Shown piece after piece: positions 1 to 10,208 of a DNA stretch of 38,077 nt (position 1 is its first letter; every line of letters begins with the position of its first letter). The notes under the pieces were generated by a model. That model was not told the origin of the DNA. It saw only the letters and a list, made by a program, of their open reading frames with translations, and searched no databases. The translations under genes and the position numbers were made by a program. The stretch is taken from the NCBI RefSeq assembly GCF_019038415.1, contig NZ_JAFKRG010000020.1, positions 1 to 38,077 of the forward strand, read 5' to 3'. The stretch is from Synechococcus sp. CCY 9618. Lineage in GTDB: Bacteria; Cyanobacteriota; Cyanobacteriia; PCC-6307; Cyanobiaceae.

Positions 1-64
1 CCCCGCCCGCGCCCCCCCCCCCCCTCCTTTCCACCTTCGGTCTCCCTTCCCAGGGATTCGTGAC

Positions 65-436
65 ATGTCCAAGAAGCGCAAGCGGATCAGTCGTCGTCGT
101 CTCGCCGGACAGCGGGTTCTCGCCCATGTCCCCACCTTCAATCTCGAAACCGGCGCGCACAAGCCGGTCACGGCAGCTCGCCGCTACATCGCCGAAACGG
201 AGCTGGTGGCCCCGGCGATCCTCAACGTGCGCCGCAACGAACACACCACCGACCGCTTCTTCTGGGGGGAGAAGGGTCTGTTCAGCGCCCAGTACGCCGA
301 AGAGAACCACTTCCTCTTCCCATCCCTGCGTCTGATCGTGGACAGCATCGGTGAAGAGGTGCTCTTCGATGGGCTCGAGGCCCTCGCGTCCGACGACTGG
401 GAGGAGATGGAGGAGTACGAGTACGCCTTCGTCTGA
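65..436 (+). CDS. DUF3155 domain protein (cyanobacterial conserved hypothetical)
   Basis: A 123-residue protein with a strongly basic N-terminus (KKRKRISRRR, residues 3-12) and an acidic, Glu/Tyr-rich tail. The core matches my memory of the cyanobacterial DUF3155 family: HVPTFNLETG, then KPVTAARRYI, then VRRNEHTTDRFFWGEKGLF and ENHFLFPSLR. The function is unknown. The basic head suggests nucleic acid or ribosome contact, but that is inference. The ATG at 65 is chosen because the basic head begins the family. The gene is convergent with the esterase, 21 bp away, with no obvious terminator between them. Confidence 0.85.
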   Translation: MSKKRKRISRRRLAGQRVLAHVPTFNLETGAHKPVTAARRYIAETELVAPAILNVRRNEHTTDRFFWGEKGLFSAQYAEENHFLFPSLRLIVDSIGEEVLFDGLEALASDDWEEMEEYEYAFV

Positions 437-457
437 ATTGCATCGCTGAACCGACTC

Positions 458-1120
458 TCAGCTCCCCTGCCAGCCGCTGAGCAGAAACTCCCTCATGGCG
501 GTCATCAGGGAGGGATCGATGCTGTGACCGCCTGAGAAGGCCATCCGCTGCACCGAACCTCCCGCCGCCGTGAGGGATTGCTCCAGCGCTTCACTGGCTG
601 CAAACGGCACCACCGGATCCTGTTCTCCGTGGGTGAGCAGGATCTTCGTCTGTGGCCGCTGGGGTTGCCAGTCGGGATGGGGATAGCCGCTGCAGCCGAC
701 AAGGGCCGCCAGCGCCAGTGGTCCGGCGCCCTCCCCTCCGCCACCGGTCGCCACGTCGATGGCCATGGCGGCCCCCTGGGAGAAGCCCAGCAGGGCGGTG
801 TGCTCCAGTGGAACGGAGGCATCCAGGGCCAGCAGCCGTTGCCGCAGATCCCGCCGGGCCTGGGGCAACTGGGGCCAGGAGGGTTGCTGCAGGTCGTACC
901 ACTGGCGCCCGCTGCCGCCGGGGTGGGGCAGGGGCGCCCGCAGCGCCACCACGCTCAGTCCGATGGCAGCGGGATCGCCGCCCAGCATGGCCTCACCCAG
1001 GTCCAGCAGGTCATCGGCATCGGCGCCCCAGCCATGGAGCAGCACCAGCCTCCGGTCGGCCCGGCGCGGACCGACCCACAGGGCGGTGCCGTCGTCTGAG
1101 GGGGTGGGATCGGTGGGCAC
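458..1120 (-). CDS. Alpha/beta-hydrolase, phospholipase/carboxylesterase family
   Basis: A 220-residue cytosolic serine hydrolase of the small carboxylesterase / acyl-protein thioesterase type. The oxyanion region is LLHGWGADADDL (about residues 27-38). The nucleophile is Ser114 in GFSQGAAMA, followed by Asp168 in GEQDPVVP and His199 in GGHS, so the triad is complete and in family order. The start is a GTG at 1120. The gene diverges from purH across 56 bp, so the two may share a promoter region. The natural substrate cannot be read from sequence; short acyl esters are typical of the family. Confidence 0.85.
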   Translation of the reverse strand: MPTDPTPSDDGTALWVGPRRADRRLVLLHGWGADADDLLDLGEAMLGGDPAAIGLSVVALRAPLPHPGGSGRQWYDLQQPSWPQLPQARRDLRQRLLALDASVPLEHTALLGFSQGAAMAIDVATGGGGEGAGPLALAALVGCSGYPHPDWQPQRPQTKILLTHGEQDPVVPFAASEALEQSLTAAGGSVQRMAFSGGHSIDPSLMTAMREFLLSGWQGS

Positions 1121-1176
1121 GGTGGCCTTCGGCTGCTGCTGCGTAGGTTGGCTCGTCCAGCATCCCTTCCGCCGAC

Positions 1177-2751
<1,575 letters not shown>

Positions 2752-2800
2752 GGCCGGCGGGAGATGTAATTTCGATGCACTCGCTGCCGGCCCCGGCCCG

Positions 2801-3289
2801 GTGGAGTACCTCAGCGTCATGTTCGCCGCCCTTCCCGCTTCGCTCGCCTACGGGCTCAACTTCGTCCATCCCCTGCTGATGTGGGTGGTGCTCGGCCTGG
2901 CGCTCTACGCCATGGTGCTGGGCATCAAGGCCAAGAAGACCCGCACCGCTGATGCCGAGGAGCGCAAGCAGCTGATCAAGGGCCAGTTCGCCAAGCGCCA
3001 TTTCCTCTTCGGCAGCATCGTGCTTGCTGTGATGGTGCTGGGCAGCGTGAGTGGCATGGCCGTCACCTATGCCAACAACGGCAAGCTGTTCGTCGGTCCC
3101 CACCTGCTGGTGGGGCTCGGCATGACCTCCCTGATCGCCATCGCCGCGGCCCTCTCACCGCTGATGCAGGCCGGCAACCTGATCGCCCGCAAGGTCCATG
3201 TGGGCCTCAACATGACCCTGATCTCCCTGTTTCTCTGGCAGGCGGTCAGCGGCATGCAGATCGTCAACAAGATCCTCACCACTCCCTGA
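2801..3289 (+). CDS. DUF4079 membrane protein
   Basis: A 162-residue integral membrane protein with about four hydrophobic segments (about residues 22-42, 69-90, 100-120 and 134-153). It resembles the cyanobacterial/plant DUF4079 family. The GMAVTYANNGKLFVGPHLLVG stretch and His residues at the membrane edges (FVHPLLM, GPHLLVG, KVHVGLN) recall b-type cytochrome-like membrane proteins, but haem binding is inference. The start is the GTG at 2801; an in-frame ATG at 2819 is also possible. It lies 49 bp after purH and converges with the DUF1997 gene. Confidence 0.75.
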   Translation: MEYLSVMFAALPASLAYGLNFVHPLLMWVVLGLALYAMVLGIKAKKTRTADAEERKQLIKGQFAKRHFLFGSIVLAVMVLGSVSGMAVTYANNGKLFVGPHLLVGLGMTSLIAIAAALSPLMQAGNLIARKVHVGLNMTLISLFLWQAVSGMQIVNKILTTP

Positions 3290-3307
3290 GGCCCGCAGGC
3301 CGGCAGC

Positions 3308-3985
3308 TCAGAACTGGGCCCGACGCCTGGGTGGGCAGGGGATGCCGTGACTGGCGTGGAAGTCCTCCTGGACCTTCCAGGTGAGCCGGCGGGAGATCTG
3401 ACGCACGATCTGACGCAGCAGGTGGTCGCCGCTGCTCTGCACCAGAGGATCGGGAAGCAGCGACAGCATGCTGGGCAGGCGCAGCCACACCGCCAGGTCG
3501 AGCTGCCAGCGCACCAGGGTGTGCAGCATCACCCCATCCACCTCCTCGGCGGACACCTCGGAGCCGCTGGCCTCGTCCAGGCAGAGAGAGGCGATGAATT
3601 CGACGTCGTAGAGGCCGCTCAGGGCTGGATCCCCATCCGGCACCGGCACCGTGATGATCCGGTAGACGCCTGCGGCCTGGGGAAGCAGTTCCAGACCGAT
3701 GGTCGGCTCCACCTCAAAGCCGAAGTTGCCGAACCGGCCCAGGGTCAGCACATACCCCTGGCTGCCGATGGGGTCGACCGTCATCGGGGCGGCGCAGCGG
3801 CGGAACCAGCCCTCATGGCGGTCGAGATAGGCGCCCACCACTGCAGCGGGGGCCCTCATCTCCATCAGGTCGGCGAAGGTGCTGGCATAGCGCCGCACGG
3901 CAGGGTCGCCGCTCTCGCGCAGCTGCCGGGGCAGGTCAGCAGCGGGATCGTCGGGGCCCTGGTGCAGGGAGGAGCCTGCCGCCAT
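3308..3985 (-). CDS. DUF1997 domain protein
   Basis: A 225-residue soluble protein of the cyanobacterial/plastid DUF1997 family. Family-like stretches are YLDRHEGWFRRCAAPMTV, a VLTLGRFGNFGFEVEPTIGL core and a C-terminal WKVQEDFHASHGIPCP motif. The frame stays open to 4138, but the ATG at 3985 is preferred: the extra 51 residues are Pro/Arg-rich, not family-like and probably leader. The plant relatives are plastid proteins of uncertain role, and I assign no function. It ends 18 bp from the DUF4079 stop, a tight convergent pair. Confidence 0.75.
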   Translation of the reverse strand: MAAGSSLHQGPDDPAADLPRQLRESGDPAVRRYASTFADLMEMRAPAAVVGAYLDRHEGWFRRCAAPMTVDPIGSQGYVLTLGRFGNFGFEVEPTIGLELLPQAAGVYRIITVPVPDGDPALSGLYDVEFIASLCLDEASGSEVSAEEVDGVMLHTLVRWQLDLAVWLRLPSMLSLLPDPLVQSSGDHLLRQIVRQISRRLTWKVQEDFHASHGIPCPPRRRAQF

Positions 3986-4174
3986 CGTGATCTGGGGCGT
4001 GCGGTGGGTCAGAGGAAAGCAGCCGGAAAGAACGGAGGTTTCGAAGCCTGGGCGGGAAGGGCGCGCCAGAGCCGCAGGCGGTGACGGGTGTCGGCGGAGG
4101 CGGTGAAACCTGTTGTGAATGTAAAGCCACCCGACCATGCCCCGCTCGCCTCTGTGCCGATCCGGATCAGGGCC

Positions 4175-5383
4175 TCACGACTCGCTCAGCCCCACCAGCC
4201 GCTCGATCACGTCCTCCACCACCCGGTCAGGGGTGGAGGCCCCTGAGGTGATGCCCAGCCTGACCGATCCGTCCGGCAGGAAAGGCTCCAACGTCTCCAG
4301 GGCCCCGCCCAGGGGCTTGTGCTCGATCCGGTTGCCGGGACCGATCCTCTCCGGGGTGTCGATGTGGAACGAGCGGATGCCGCGGCTCTCGGCGATCTCC
4401 TGCAGGTGGGTGGTGTTGGAGGAGTTGTAGCCGCCGATGACCACCATCAGGTCGAGGGGTTCGTCCACCAGGGCGAACATGGCATCCTGACGCTCCTGGG
4501 TGGCATCGCAGATGGTGTTGAAGGCCAGGAAGTGCTCGTTCAGCTCGGCGGGGCCGTAGCGCTGCAGCATGGTGCGCTCGAACAGCCGCCCGATTTCCTC
4601 GGTTTCGCTCTTGAGCATGGTGGTCTGGTTGGCGACACCCACCCGCACCAGGTCCCTGTCGGGGTCGAAACCCGGCGAACAGGCATTGGCGAAATGGCGC
4701 ATGAAGGCCTGCCGGTCGATGGCGCCCTGGCCGCCCTCCAGGATGAAGTCGCTCACCATGCGGGCCTCGGTCAGATCGAGCACCACCAGGTAGGTGCCCG
4801 CGAAGGAGCTGGTGGCCAGGGTCTCTTCGTGCTTCACCTTGCCGTGGATGATCGAGGTGAAGGCGTGCTTCTTGTGCTTCTCGACCGTGTTCCACACCTT
4901 CGAGACCCAGGGGCAGGTGGTGTCGACGATGTGACAACCCCGTTCGTTGAGCAGCTGCATCTCCTGGACGGTGGCCCCGAAGGCGGGCAGGATCACCACA
5001 TCGCCGGTGCCCACGTCGGAGAAATCCTTGACGTCATCGTCGACGGGGATGAAACGGACGTCCATCTGGCGCAGATGGGCGTTGACCGAGGGGTTGTGGA
5101 TGATCTCGTTGGTGATCCAGATCCGCTCGCTGGGGTAGTGGCGGCGGGTTTCATAGGCCATCGCCACCGCCCGCTCCACACCCCAGCAGAAGCCGAAGGC
5201 TTCCGCCAGGCGGATCTTCAGCCGGCCGCGCTGAAGAACATGGCCATTCTCCCGCAGGCTGGCGATCAGGTTGCTCTGGTAGGCCTGCTCGAGGCTGACC
5301 GCCACCTCCTCGCCGAGGCCGAAGCCGCGGCGGTTGTAGCGATCCGAGTGGTGGAGGGAGCGCTTGAAGGCACGGGTGTCCAC
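4175..5383 (-). CDS. ispH: 4-Hydroxy-3-methylbut-2-enyl diphosphate reductase
   Basis: A 402-residue iron-sulfur enzyme catalysing the last step of the MEP pathway, from HMBPP to IPP and DMAPP, which feeds carotenoids, the chlorophyll phytyl chain and quinones. The three conserved cluster cysteines are visible: Cys66 in [10 protein letters not shown], Cys157 in [12 protein letters not shown] and Cys292 in [11 protein letters not shown]. The N-terminal extension of about 50 residues ([10 protein letters not shown]...) is typical of the long cyanobacterial/plastid form, which takes electrons from ferredoxin. It lies downstream of amt on the same strand but is separated by the amt terminator, so it is probably transcribed independently. 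Confidence 0.97.
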   Translation of the reverse strand: MDTRAFKRSLHHSDRYNRRGFGLGEEVAVSLEQAYQSNLIASLRENGHVLQRGRLKIRLAEAFGFCWGVERAVAMAYETRRHYPSERIWITNEIIHNPSVNAHLRQMDVRFIPVDDDVKDFSDVGTGDVVILPAFGATVQEMQLLNERGCHIVDTTCPWVSKVWNTVEKHKKHAFTSIIHGKVKHEETLATSSFAGTYLVVLDLTEARMVSDFILEGGQGAIDRQAFMRHFANACSPGFDPDRDLVRVGVANQTTMLKSETEEIGRLFERTMLQRYGPAELNEHFLAFNTICDATQERQDAMFALVDEPLDLMVVIGGYNSSNTTHLQEIAESRGIRSFHIDTPERIGPGNRIEHKPLGGALETLEPFLPDGSVRLGITSGASTPDRVVEDVIERLVGLSES

Positions 5384-5433
5384 AGGCGGGAATCGGTTGT
5401 GCCGACTCTATGGGGGGCGGCCCTGGGGCGTGC

Positions 5434-5460
5434 AAAAAAAAACCGCGGCACAAGCCGCGG
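5434..5460 (-). terminator. Rho-independent terminator of amt
   Basis: Read on the minus strand this is a perfect 7-bp stem CCGCGGC / GCCGCGG with a 4-nt loop, followed directly by nine T residues (the A-run at 5434-5442 on the plus strand). It sits 26 bp after the amt stop codon. This is the clearest intrinsic terminator in the window and isolates amt from ispH. Confidence 0.93.
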
Positions 5461-5486
5461 TCGGGGAAGGATCGGAGGGTGTTCCT

Positions 5487-6932
5487 TCAGTTCGAGGACG
5501 CCACGAAGTCCGGGTAGGCCTCCATGCCGTGCTCGCTGATGTCGAGACCGACGATTTCTTCCTTCTCGTGGACCCGGATGCCTCCGGAGAGGGCACCGAG
5601 GATGCTCCAGAGGATCCAGGAGGTCACGATCACGAAGACCGCGTAGGCCACCACACCGAGGATCTGCAGACCGAGCTGATTGAAGCCGTGGCCGGTGAAC
5701 AGGCCGCTGTCCATGTTGAACAGGCCGACGGCCAGGGTGCCCCAGATACCGCCGGCGCCGTGGACCGAGAAGGCGCCCACGGGGTCGTCGATGCCGATGG
5801 AGTCGATGAAGCTGACGCTGTAGACCACGATCGCGCCGCCGATGAAACCGACGACCCAGGCGCCAGGCATCGAGAAGCCATCGCAGCCGGCGGTCACAGC
5901 CACCAGGCCGGCCAGGATGCCGTTGATCGACATGGTGAGGTCAGGCTTGCCGGAGTGGATCTGGGAGATCAGGGTGCCGGCGATACCGCCGCCGGCAGCA
6001 CCCAGGGTGGTGGTGACGGCGATGTAGGGAACCATTTCATCCATCGCCAGCTGGGAACCGGGGTTGAAGCCGTACCAGCCGAGCCAGAGAATCAGACAGC
6101 CGAGGGTGGCCAGGGCGAGGTTGTGGCCGGGGATGGCCTGGGGCTTGGAGTCGACGTATTTGCCGATGCGGGGGCCGAGGATCATCGCCCCAACCACGCC
6201 CGCCCAGGCGCCGACGGAATGCACCAGGGTGGAGCCGGCGAAGTCGATGAAGCCGAGCTGGTTGAGCCAGCCGTTGGCGTTCCACTTCCAGCTGCCGGCG
6301 ATCGGATAGATGATGCCGACCAGGATCAGGGAGAACAGAACGAACTCCTTGAACTTGATGCGCTCGGCCACCAGACCGGAAACGATGGTGGCGGCGGTGC
6401 CGGCGAAGGCGGCCTGGAAGAGGAAGTCGACGCTGGGAACCAGGCTGCCCTCGGTCACCATTTCAGGGGTGACCGTGGGATCGAAGAACAGGCCCTTGAA
6501 GTGCAGCCAGCCACCGGCAATCGAGTCGCCGTACATCAGCGAGTACCCGATCAGCCAGTAGGCGGACACCGCCAGGGCGAAGACGATCAGGTTCTTGGCC
6601 AGGATGTTGACGGCGTTCTTCTGGCGGCAGAGCCCGGCTTCCACCATGGCGAAGCCTGCGTTCATGAAGATCACGAGGAAGGCCGCGATCGACAACCAGA
6701 GGTTGTTGGCCAGGAAAGCGGGAGTCAGCTCGGGAAGCTCGGCCGCGTGGGCCGAGAGGTTGAACACGCCCAGGCCGAAAAGCGCCAGAGGCACGCAGGC
6801 GAGCCAGGTAAGACCCTCCCGGGAGGAAAGACCACGAACTTTACTCAATAAAAGTGATGGCGCCTCAAGGAGGCTGGCCTCTTTGAGGCTTCTTGGCGGT
6901 CGAACCTTGTGCTGGTGACTTGAATCGATCAT
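5487..6932 (-). CDS. amt: Ammonium transporter (Amt family)
   Basis: A 481-residue inner-membrane ammonium channel/transporter. An N-terminal signal-like hydrophobic stretch (LTWLACVPLALFGLGVFNLSAHAAE) precedes the mature Amt fold of 11 TM segments. Family signatures are FMNAGFAMVEAGLCRQKNAVNI, FDFAGSTLVHSVGAWAG, GWYGFNPGS and DDPVGAFSVHGAGGIWGT, with the paired pore histidines. The start at 6932 is preferred over the in-frame ATG at 7001, because the putative NtcA promoter would place the transcript start near 6986, downstream of 7001. The gene ends in a strong terminator. Nitrogen control by NtcA is expected for cyanobacterial amt1 genes and is supported by the upstream site. Confidence 0.95.
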   Translation of the reverse strand: MIDSSHQHKVRPPRSLKEASLLEAPSLLLSKVRGLSSREGLTWLACVPLALFGLGVFNLSAHAAELPELTPAFLANNLWLSIAAFLVIFMNAGFAMVEAGLCRQKNAVNILAKNLIVFALAVSAYWLIGYSLMYGDSIAGGWLHFKGLFFDPTVTPEMVTEGSLVPSVDFLFQAAFAGTAATIVSGLVAERIKFKEFVLFSLILVGIIYPIAGSWKWNANGWLNQLGFIDFAGSTLVHSVGAWAGVVGAMILGPRIGKYVDSKPQAIPGHNLALATLGCLILWLGWYGFNPGSQLAMDEMVPYIAVTTTLGAAGGGIAGTLISQIHSGKPDLTMSINGILAGLVAVTAGCDGFSMPGAWVVGFIGGAIVVYSVSFIDSIGIDDPVGAFSVHGAGGIWGTLAVGLFNMDSGLFTGHGFNQLGLQILGVVAYAVFVIVTSWILWSILGALSGGIRVHEKEEIVGLDISEHGMEAYPDFVASSN

Positions 6933-6992
6933 GGGAACGTGATGAAGTGAACGTTCGACTTCTGACGCCGGAGTAGGCATCAACGAGATCCG

Positions 6993-7034
6993 ACTATCCA
7001 TGACGGAGCCCCATCCCAATGTCTGATCCGATAC
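6993..7034 (-). promoter_or_regulatory. Putative NtcA-activated promoter of amt
   Basis: On the minus strand, GTATCGGATCAGAC (7034 to 7021) fits the relaxed NtcA pattern GT-N10-AC (GTA-N8-GAC). Exactly 22 nt further on lies GATAGT (6998 to 6993), a plausible -10 element. Site, 22-nt spacer, then -10 is the class-II layout described for NtcA-activated cyanobacterial promoters. One half-site base differs from the GTA-N8-TAC ideal. The ntcA gene in this window has a related site with the same spacing. Confidence 0.6.
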
Positions 7035-7251
7035 AAAACTGCGCCGAGGAGCCCGTGGTGGTGCGGATCGCCCCTGCGGCTGGAAGGCTTCTGAGGCGGT
7101 GAGCCGGCGCACGGCCGACAGGGCCGCACTTAAAAAATGCAAAGAGTTTGCCAAAATGTTCAAAATGAACAGTGCTGGCGAGCTAGAAATGCATTGAGCA
7201 GATCAACGGCCTCCGGCCTCTCTCCTGCTCCCCTCTTCTGCTCCTGTCACC
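7035..7251. other. Intergenic region between divergent amt and DUF4278 genes, with an inverted repeat
   Basis: No gene is seen between the amt promoter and the DUF4278 start. The part from about 7130 to 7195 is unusually AT-rich for this genome (TTAAAAAATGCAAAG and nearby). It contains a perfect inverted repeat, TGTTCA-AAA-TGAACA, at 7157-7171, about 80 bp upstream of the DUF4278 ATG. This could be an operator or part of the DUF4278 promoter. The protein that would bind it is not identifiable from here. Confidence 0.5.
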
Positions 7252-7446
7252 ATGGCCCGCTCCACCCTCTGCTACCGCGGTCTCCGCTACGACCACTCCC
7301 ACGATGAGCCCCCCTCGACCGTCCCCGTCGAGCACGTCTACCGCGGCCATCACTACGACGCCCCCCTGCGCCATCAGCCTTCCCTGACCGACGAGGAGCG
7401 CGACCTCGTCTACCGCGGCACCCACTACCACCCGCACCACGCCTGA
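7252..7446 (+). CDS. Small DUF4278 protein with three YRG repeats
   Basis: A 64-residue protein, rich in His and Tyr, made of three copies of a YRGxxY unit: CYRGLRY (7-13), VYRGHHY (29-35) and VYRGTHY (53-59). LxYRGxxY is the hallmark of the cyanobacterial DUF4278 family. The protein has no signal peptide or membrane segment, and its function is unknown. The ATG at 7252 places the first repeat at the usual position near the N-terminus. It faces the end of sfsA 22 bp downstream. Confidence 0.75.
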   Translation: MARSTLCYRGLRYDHSHDEPPSTVPVEHVYRGHHYDAPLRHQPSLTDEERDLVYRGTHYHPHHA

Positions 7447-7468
7447 GCGGACGGCAGCCCCCCGGGCC

Positions 7469-8227
7469 TCAGGCCTCCACGGTCGCCAGGCCGAGGAAGC
7501 TGACCATGTCGGCCTCGAAGCGGTAACGGCAGGGCAGCACTTCCACGCCCGCCGTCAGGGCGGTGCGGAAGAGTTCCCCGTAGCGCGGATCGGCGCTGTC
7601 TCCGGGCGCGAAGCGGGTCACGTCGCTGCGGCTCAGGCAGGGCACCAGCACCGCCCGCGCCCCGGGCACCAGGGCCGTGAGTTCCTGCAGATGCTTCTGC
7701 CCCCGCTCGGTGACGGTGTCGGGGAACAGGCCCAGATCCCCCTCGCTCCAGGTCGTGTTTTTCACCTCCACATAGATGGGTCGCGGATCGGCGGCGCCTG
7801 CCGCGGGCGTGAGCAGCAGATCGATCCGACTGCGGCGGCCCTCGCCATAGGGCACCTCCGGGCGGATCGCCTCGATCGGCCCCAGCCAGGGCTCCAGGCA
7901 GCCGGCCTCGATGGTGGCCCGCACCAGCCGGTTGGGCAGCGCCGTGTTCACGCCCACCCAGATGGGTCTGCCGCCATCCCCGTCCACCCGGGCCTGCTCC
8001 CAGGTCCAGGCGAGCTTGCGCGTCGGTGAGGGATCGTGGCGCAGGCGCACCCGCCCGCCCGGCAGCAGCACGCCGGTCATCGGGCCTGTGTTGGGGCAGT
8101 GGGCGGTCACCGTGCGGCCGTCGTCGAGCTCCACATCGGCGAGGAAGCGCTTGTAGCGCTTCAGCAGCACCCCCTCCACCAGCGGACCGGTCGTCAGCAC
8201 GGGCACGGCAACGGTTGTGGCGGCCAT
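7469..8227 (-). CDS. sfsA: SfsA family DNA/RNA nuclease (sugar fermentation stimulation protein)
   Basis: A 252-residue protein of the SfsA family. Signatures are GVLLKRYKRFLADVEL at the N-terminus, the AHCPNTGPMTG motif, VNTALPNRLV, and the PD-(D/E)XK-like nuclease core RSRIDLLL ... YVEVKNTTW. The frame is open far upstream, but the family begins right before 'GPLVEGVLLKRYKRF', so the ATG at 8227 is chosen; an ATG at 8257 would add ten residues. It diverges from murJ with 66 bp between the starts. The E. coli homologue has been described as binding DNA; the cyanobacterial role is unknown. Confidence 0.92.
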   Translation of the reverse strand: MAATTVAVPVLTTGPLVEGVLLKRYKRFLADVELDDGRTVTAHCPNTGPMTGVLLPGGRVRLRHDPSPTRKLAWTWEQARVDGDGGRPIWVGVNTALPNRLVRATIEAGCLEPWLGPIEAIRPEVPYGEGRRSRIDLLLTPAAGAADPRPIYVEVKNTTWSEGDLGLFPDTVTERGQKHLQELTALVPGARAVLVPCLSRSDVTRFAPGDSADPRYGELFRTALTAGVEVLPCRYRFEADMVSFLGLATVEA

Positions 8228-8293
8228 CGCAGGAGCGACCCGGGGGGAGCCGGCCATACTGCCGTGCGTTCCGATGGGCTGCGCCCAGCCGCC

Positions 8294-9898
8294 ATGGCCC
8301 GATCCCTGCGCCGCATCGCCCTGATCGTGGGGGCGGCCACGGCTCTCAGCAAGGTGGCCGGTCTGGTGCGCCAGCAGGTGATCGCCGCCGCCTTCGGGGT
8401 GGGAGCCGCCTACGACGCCTACAACTACGCCTACGTGCTGCCGGGTTTCCTGCTGATCCTGCTGGGCGGCATCAACGGTCCCTTCCACAGCGCCATGGTC
8501 AGCGTGCTCTCGCGCCGGCCGCGCCAGGAGGGGGCCCATGTGCTCGCCAGCATCAACACCCTCGTGGGGGCGGCGCTGATCGGGGTCACCCTGCTGCTGC
8601 TGCTGGCCGCCGACCCCCTGATCGATCTGGTGGGACCCGGTCTGGACGCCACCCGTCATGACCTGGCCGTGCTCCAGTTGCGCTGGATGGCGCCGATGGC
8701 CCTGTTCGCCGGCCTGATCGGTCTCGGTTTCGGTGCCCTCAATGCCGCCGACGTGTTCTGGTTGCCGTCCGTCAGCCCCCTGCTCTCCAGCGTCGCCGTG
8801 ATCGGCGGCATCGGCGTGCTCTGGTGGCAGCTCGGCCCCGCCATCACCCTGCCGGCCGCCGCGGTGGTCGGCGGCGTGGTGCTCGCCGCCAGCACCACCC
8901 TGGGGGCGGTGCTGCAGTGGCTGATCCAGCTGCCCGCCCTGGCGAAGCAGGGGCTGCACCGTTTCCGGCTGGTCTGGGACTGGCGCGATCCCGGCGTGCG
9001 CGAGGTGCTGCAGGTGATGGGGCCGGCCACCCTCTCGTCGGGGATGTTGCAGATCAACGTGTTCGTGGATCTGTTCTTCGCCTCCGGCATCGTCGGGGCG
9101 GCCGCCGGTCTGGGCTACGCCAACCTGCTGGTGCAGACCCCCTTGGGGCTGATCTCCAATGCCCTGCTGGTGCCGCTGCTGCCGGTCTATTCCCGGCTGA
9201 CGGCGCCGACAGATCGCCCCCAGCTGGTCGCCCGCATCCGCCAGGGTCTGATGCTCTCGATCGCCAGCATGCTGCCGCTGGGGGCGGTGCTGGTGGGTCT
9301 GGCCGGACCGATCGTTGCGCTGGTCTACGAGCGTGGCGCCTTCGATCAGGGCGCCGCCCGGCTCGTGGCCGGGTTGCTGATGGCCTACGGCCTGGGCATG
9401 CCCGCCTACCTGGCCCGGGATGTGCTGGTGAGGGTGTTCTACGCCCTGGGGGACGGCAACACCCCATTCCGCTGGTCGATGGGAGGGATCGGTCTCAATG
9501 CCGTCTTTGACTGGCTGCTGGTGGGTGGGCCCACCCCGGCCGGGCTGCAGCTGCCCGCCCTGGACCTGGGCGCCCCCGGTCTGGTGCTGGCCACCGTGGC
9601 CGTGAACGTCATCACCTGCCTGGGACTGCTGGCGGCGCTCTCCACGCGCCTCGGGGGACTGCCGCTGCGGCCCTGGGCCCGCGACACCCTGGTGCTGGCG
9701 GGGGCGGCCCTGGTGGCCGGGCTGGCGGCCTGGAGCCTGGCCCGTGGGGTCGGCTGGCCGCACGGTCTGCCGGGGCTGCTGCTGCAGAACGGCGTCTGTG
9801 CCGGCCTGGCGCTGGCGATCTTCGGCCTGCTGGCCTCCCTGGCCGGAGTACCCGAGGCCCGCCAGCTGCTGCAGATGGTGCGCCGGCGTCGCGCCTAG
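8294..9898 (+). CDS. murJ: Lipid II flippase MurJ (MviN family)
   Basis: A 534-residue polytopic inner-membrane protein of the MOP exporter superfamily that flips lipid II for peptidoglycan synthesis. About 14 hydrophobic segments are visible. The N-terminus ALIVGAATALSKVAGLVRQQ and the TM2 region AYDAYNYAYVLPGFLLILL with GGINGPF are typical of the family. LVYERGAFD and the AYGLGMPAYLARDVLVRVFYALGD-type motif are also present (seen in pieces). The start ATG at 8294 gives the standard N-terminus. Its TAG stop overlaps the stop of the convergent 85-aa gene within the palindrome CTAG (9895-9898). Confidence 0.93.
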   Translation: MARSLRRIALIVGAATALSKVAGLVRQQVIAAAFGVGAAYDAYNYAYVLPGFLLILLGGINGPFHSAMVSVLSRRPRQEGAHVLASINTLVGAALIGVTLLLLLAADPLIDLVGPGLDATRHDLAVLQLRWMAPMALFAGLIGLGFGALNAADVFWLPSVSPLLSSVAVIGGIGVLWWQLGPAITLPAAAVVGGVVLAASTTLGAVLQWLIQLPALAKQGLHRFRLVWDWRDPGVREVLQVMGPATLSSGMLQINVFVDLFFASGIVGAAAGLGYANLLVQTPLGLISNALLVPLLPVYSRLTAPTDRPQLVARIRQGLMLSIASMLPLGAVLVGLAGPIVALVYERGAFDQGAARLVAGLLMAYGLGMPAYLARDVLVRVFYALGDGNTPFRWSMGGIGLNAVFDWLLVGGPTPAGLQLPALDLGAPGLVLATVAVNVITCLGLLAALSTRLGGLPLRPWARDTLVLAGAALVAGLAAWSLARGVGWPHGLPGLLLQNGVCAGLALAIFGLLASLAGVPEARQLLQMVRRRRA

Positions 9899-10152
9899 GG
9901 CAGCCGCACCTGGCGATCTTCCCGGACCTGCACGGGGATCTCCAGGTGGGAGCGGCCGATCATCTGGGGACCGTCGATCGAGAAGATCCGCGCCTCGATG
10001 CCGAAATCCTTGAAGGCGGTCTCGAGCTCCTGGATCAGGGCCTTCTCCACCTGGGCCTCCGCATCCACCACCTTGCCGATCAGTCGCCCGCCCAGTCGGC
10101 CGATGCGCTGGCGGACCACGTCGCGGGCATTGGTGACTTCGATGACCAGCAC
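9895..10152 (-). CDS. Conserved cyanobacterial hypothetical protein (85 aa)
   Basis: An 85-residue protein beginning with GTG at 10152. It has an amphipathic, probably helical middle (VVRQRIGRLGGRLIGKVVDAEAQVEKALI) followed by FGIEARIFSIDG and a C-terminal PVQVREDRQVRLP strand. I recall close homologues in marine Synechococcus annotated only as hypothetical. It is soluble, with no cysteines or metal motif. It is the last of three small minus-strand genes (10732 to 9895) and overlaps the murJ stop by 4 bases. Codon use matches the surroundings. Confidence 0.7.
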   Translation of the reverse strand: MLVIEVTNARDVVRQRIGRLGGRLIGKVVDAEAQVEKALIQELETAFKDFGIEARIFSIDGPQMIGRSHLEIPVQVREDRQVRLP

Positions 10153-10208
10153 GACCCGCCTGCGTGGGGCGTCACCCTATCCGCAGAAGGGGGCTCCGGC
10201 AGCGGCTC

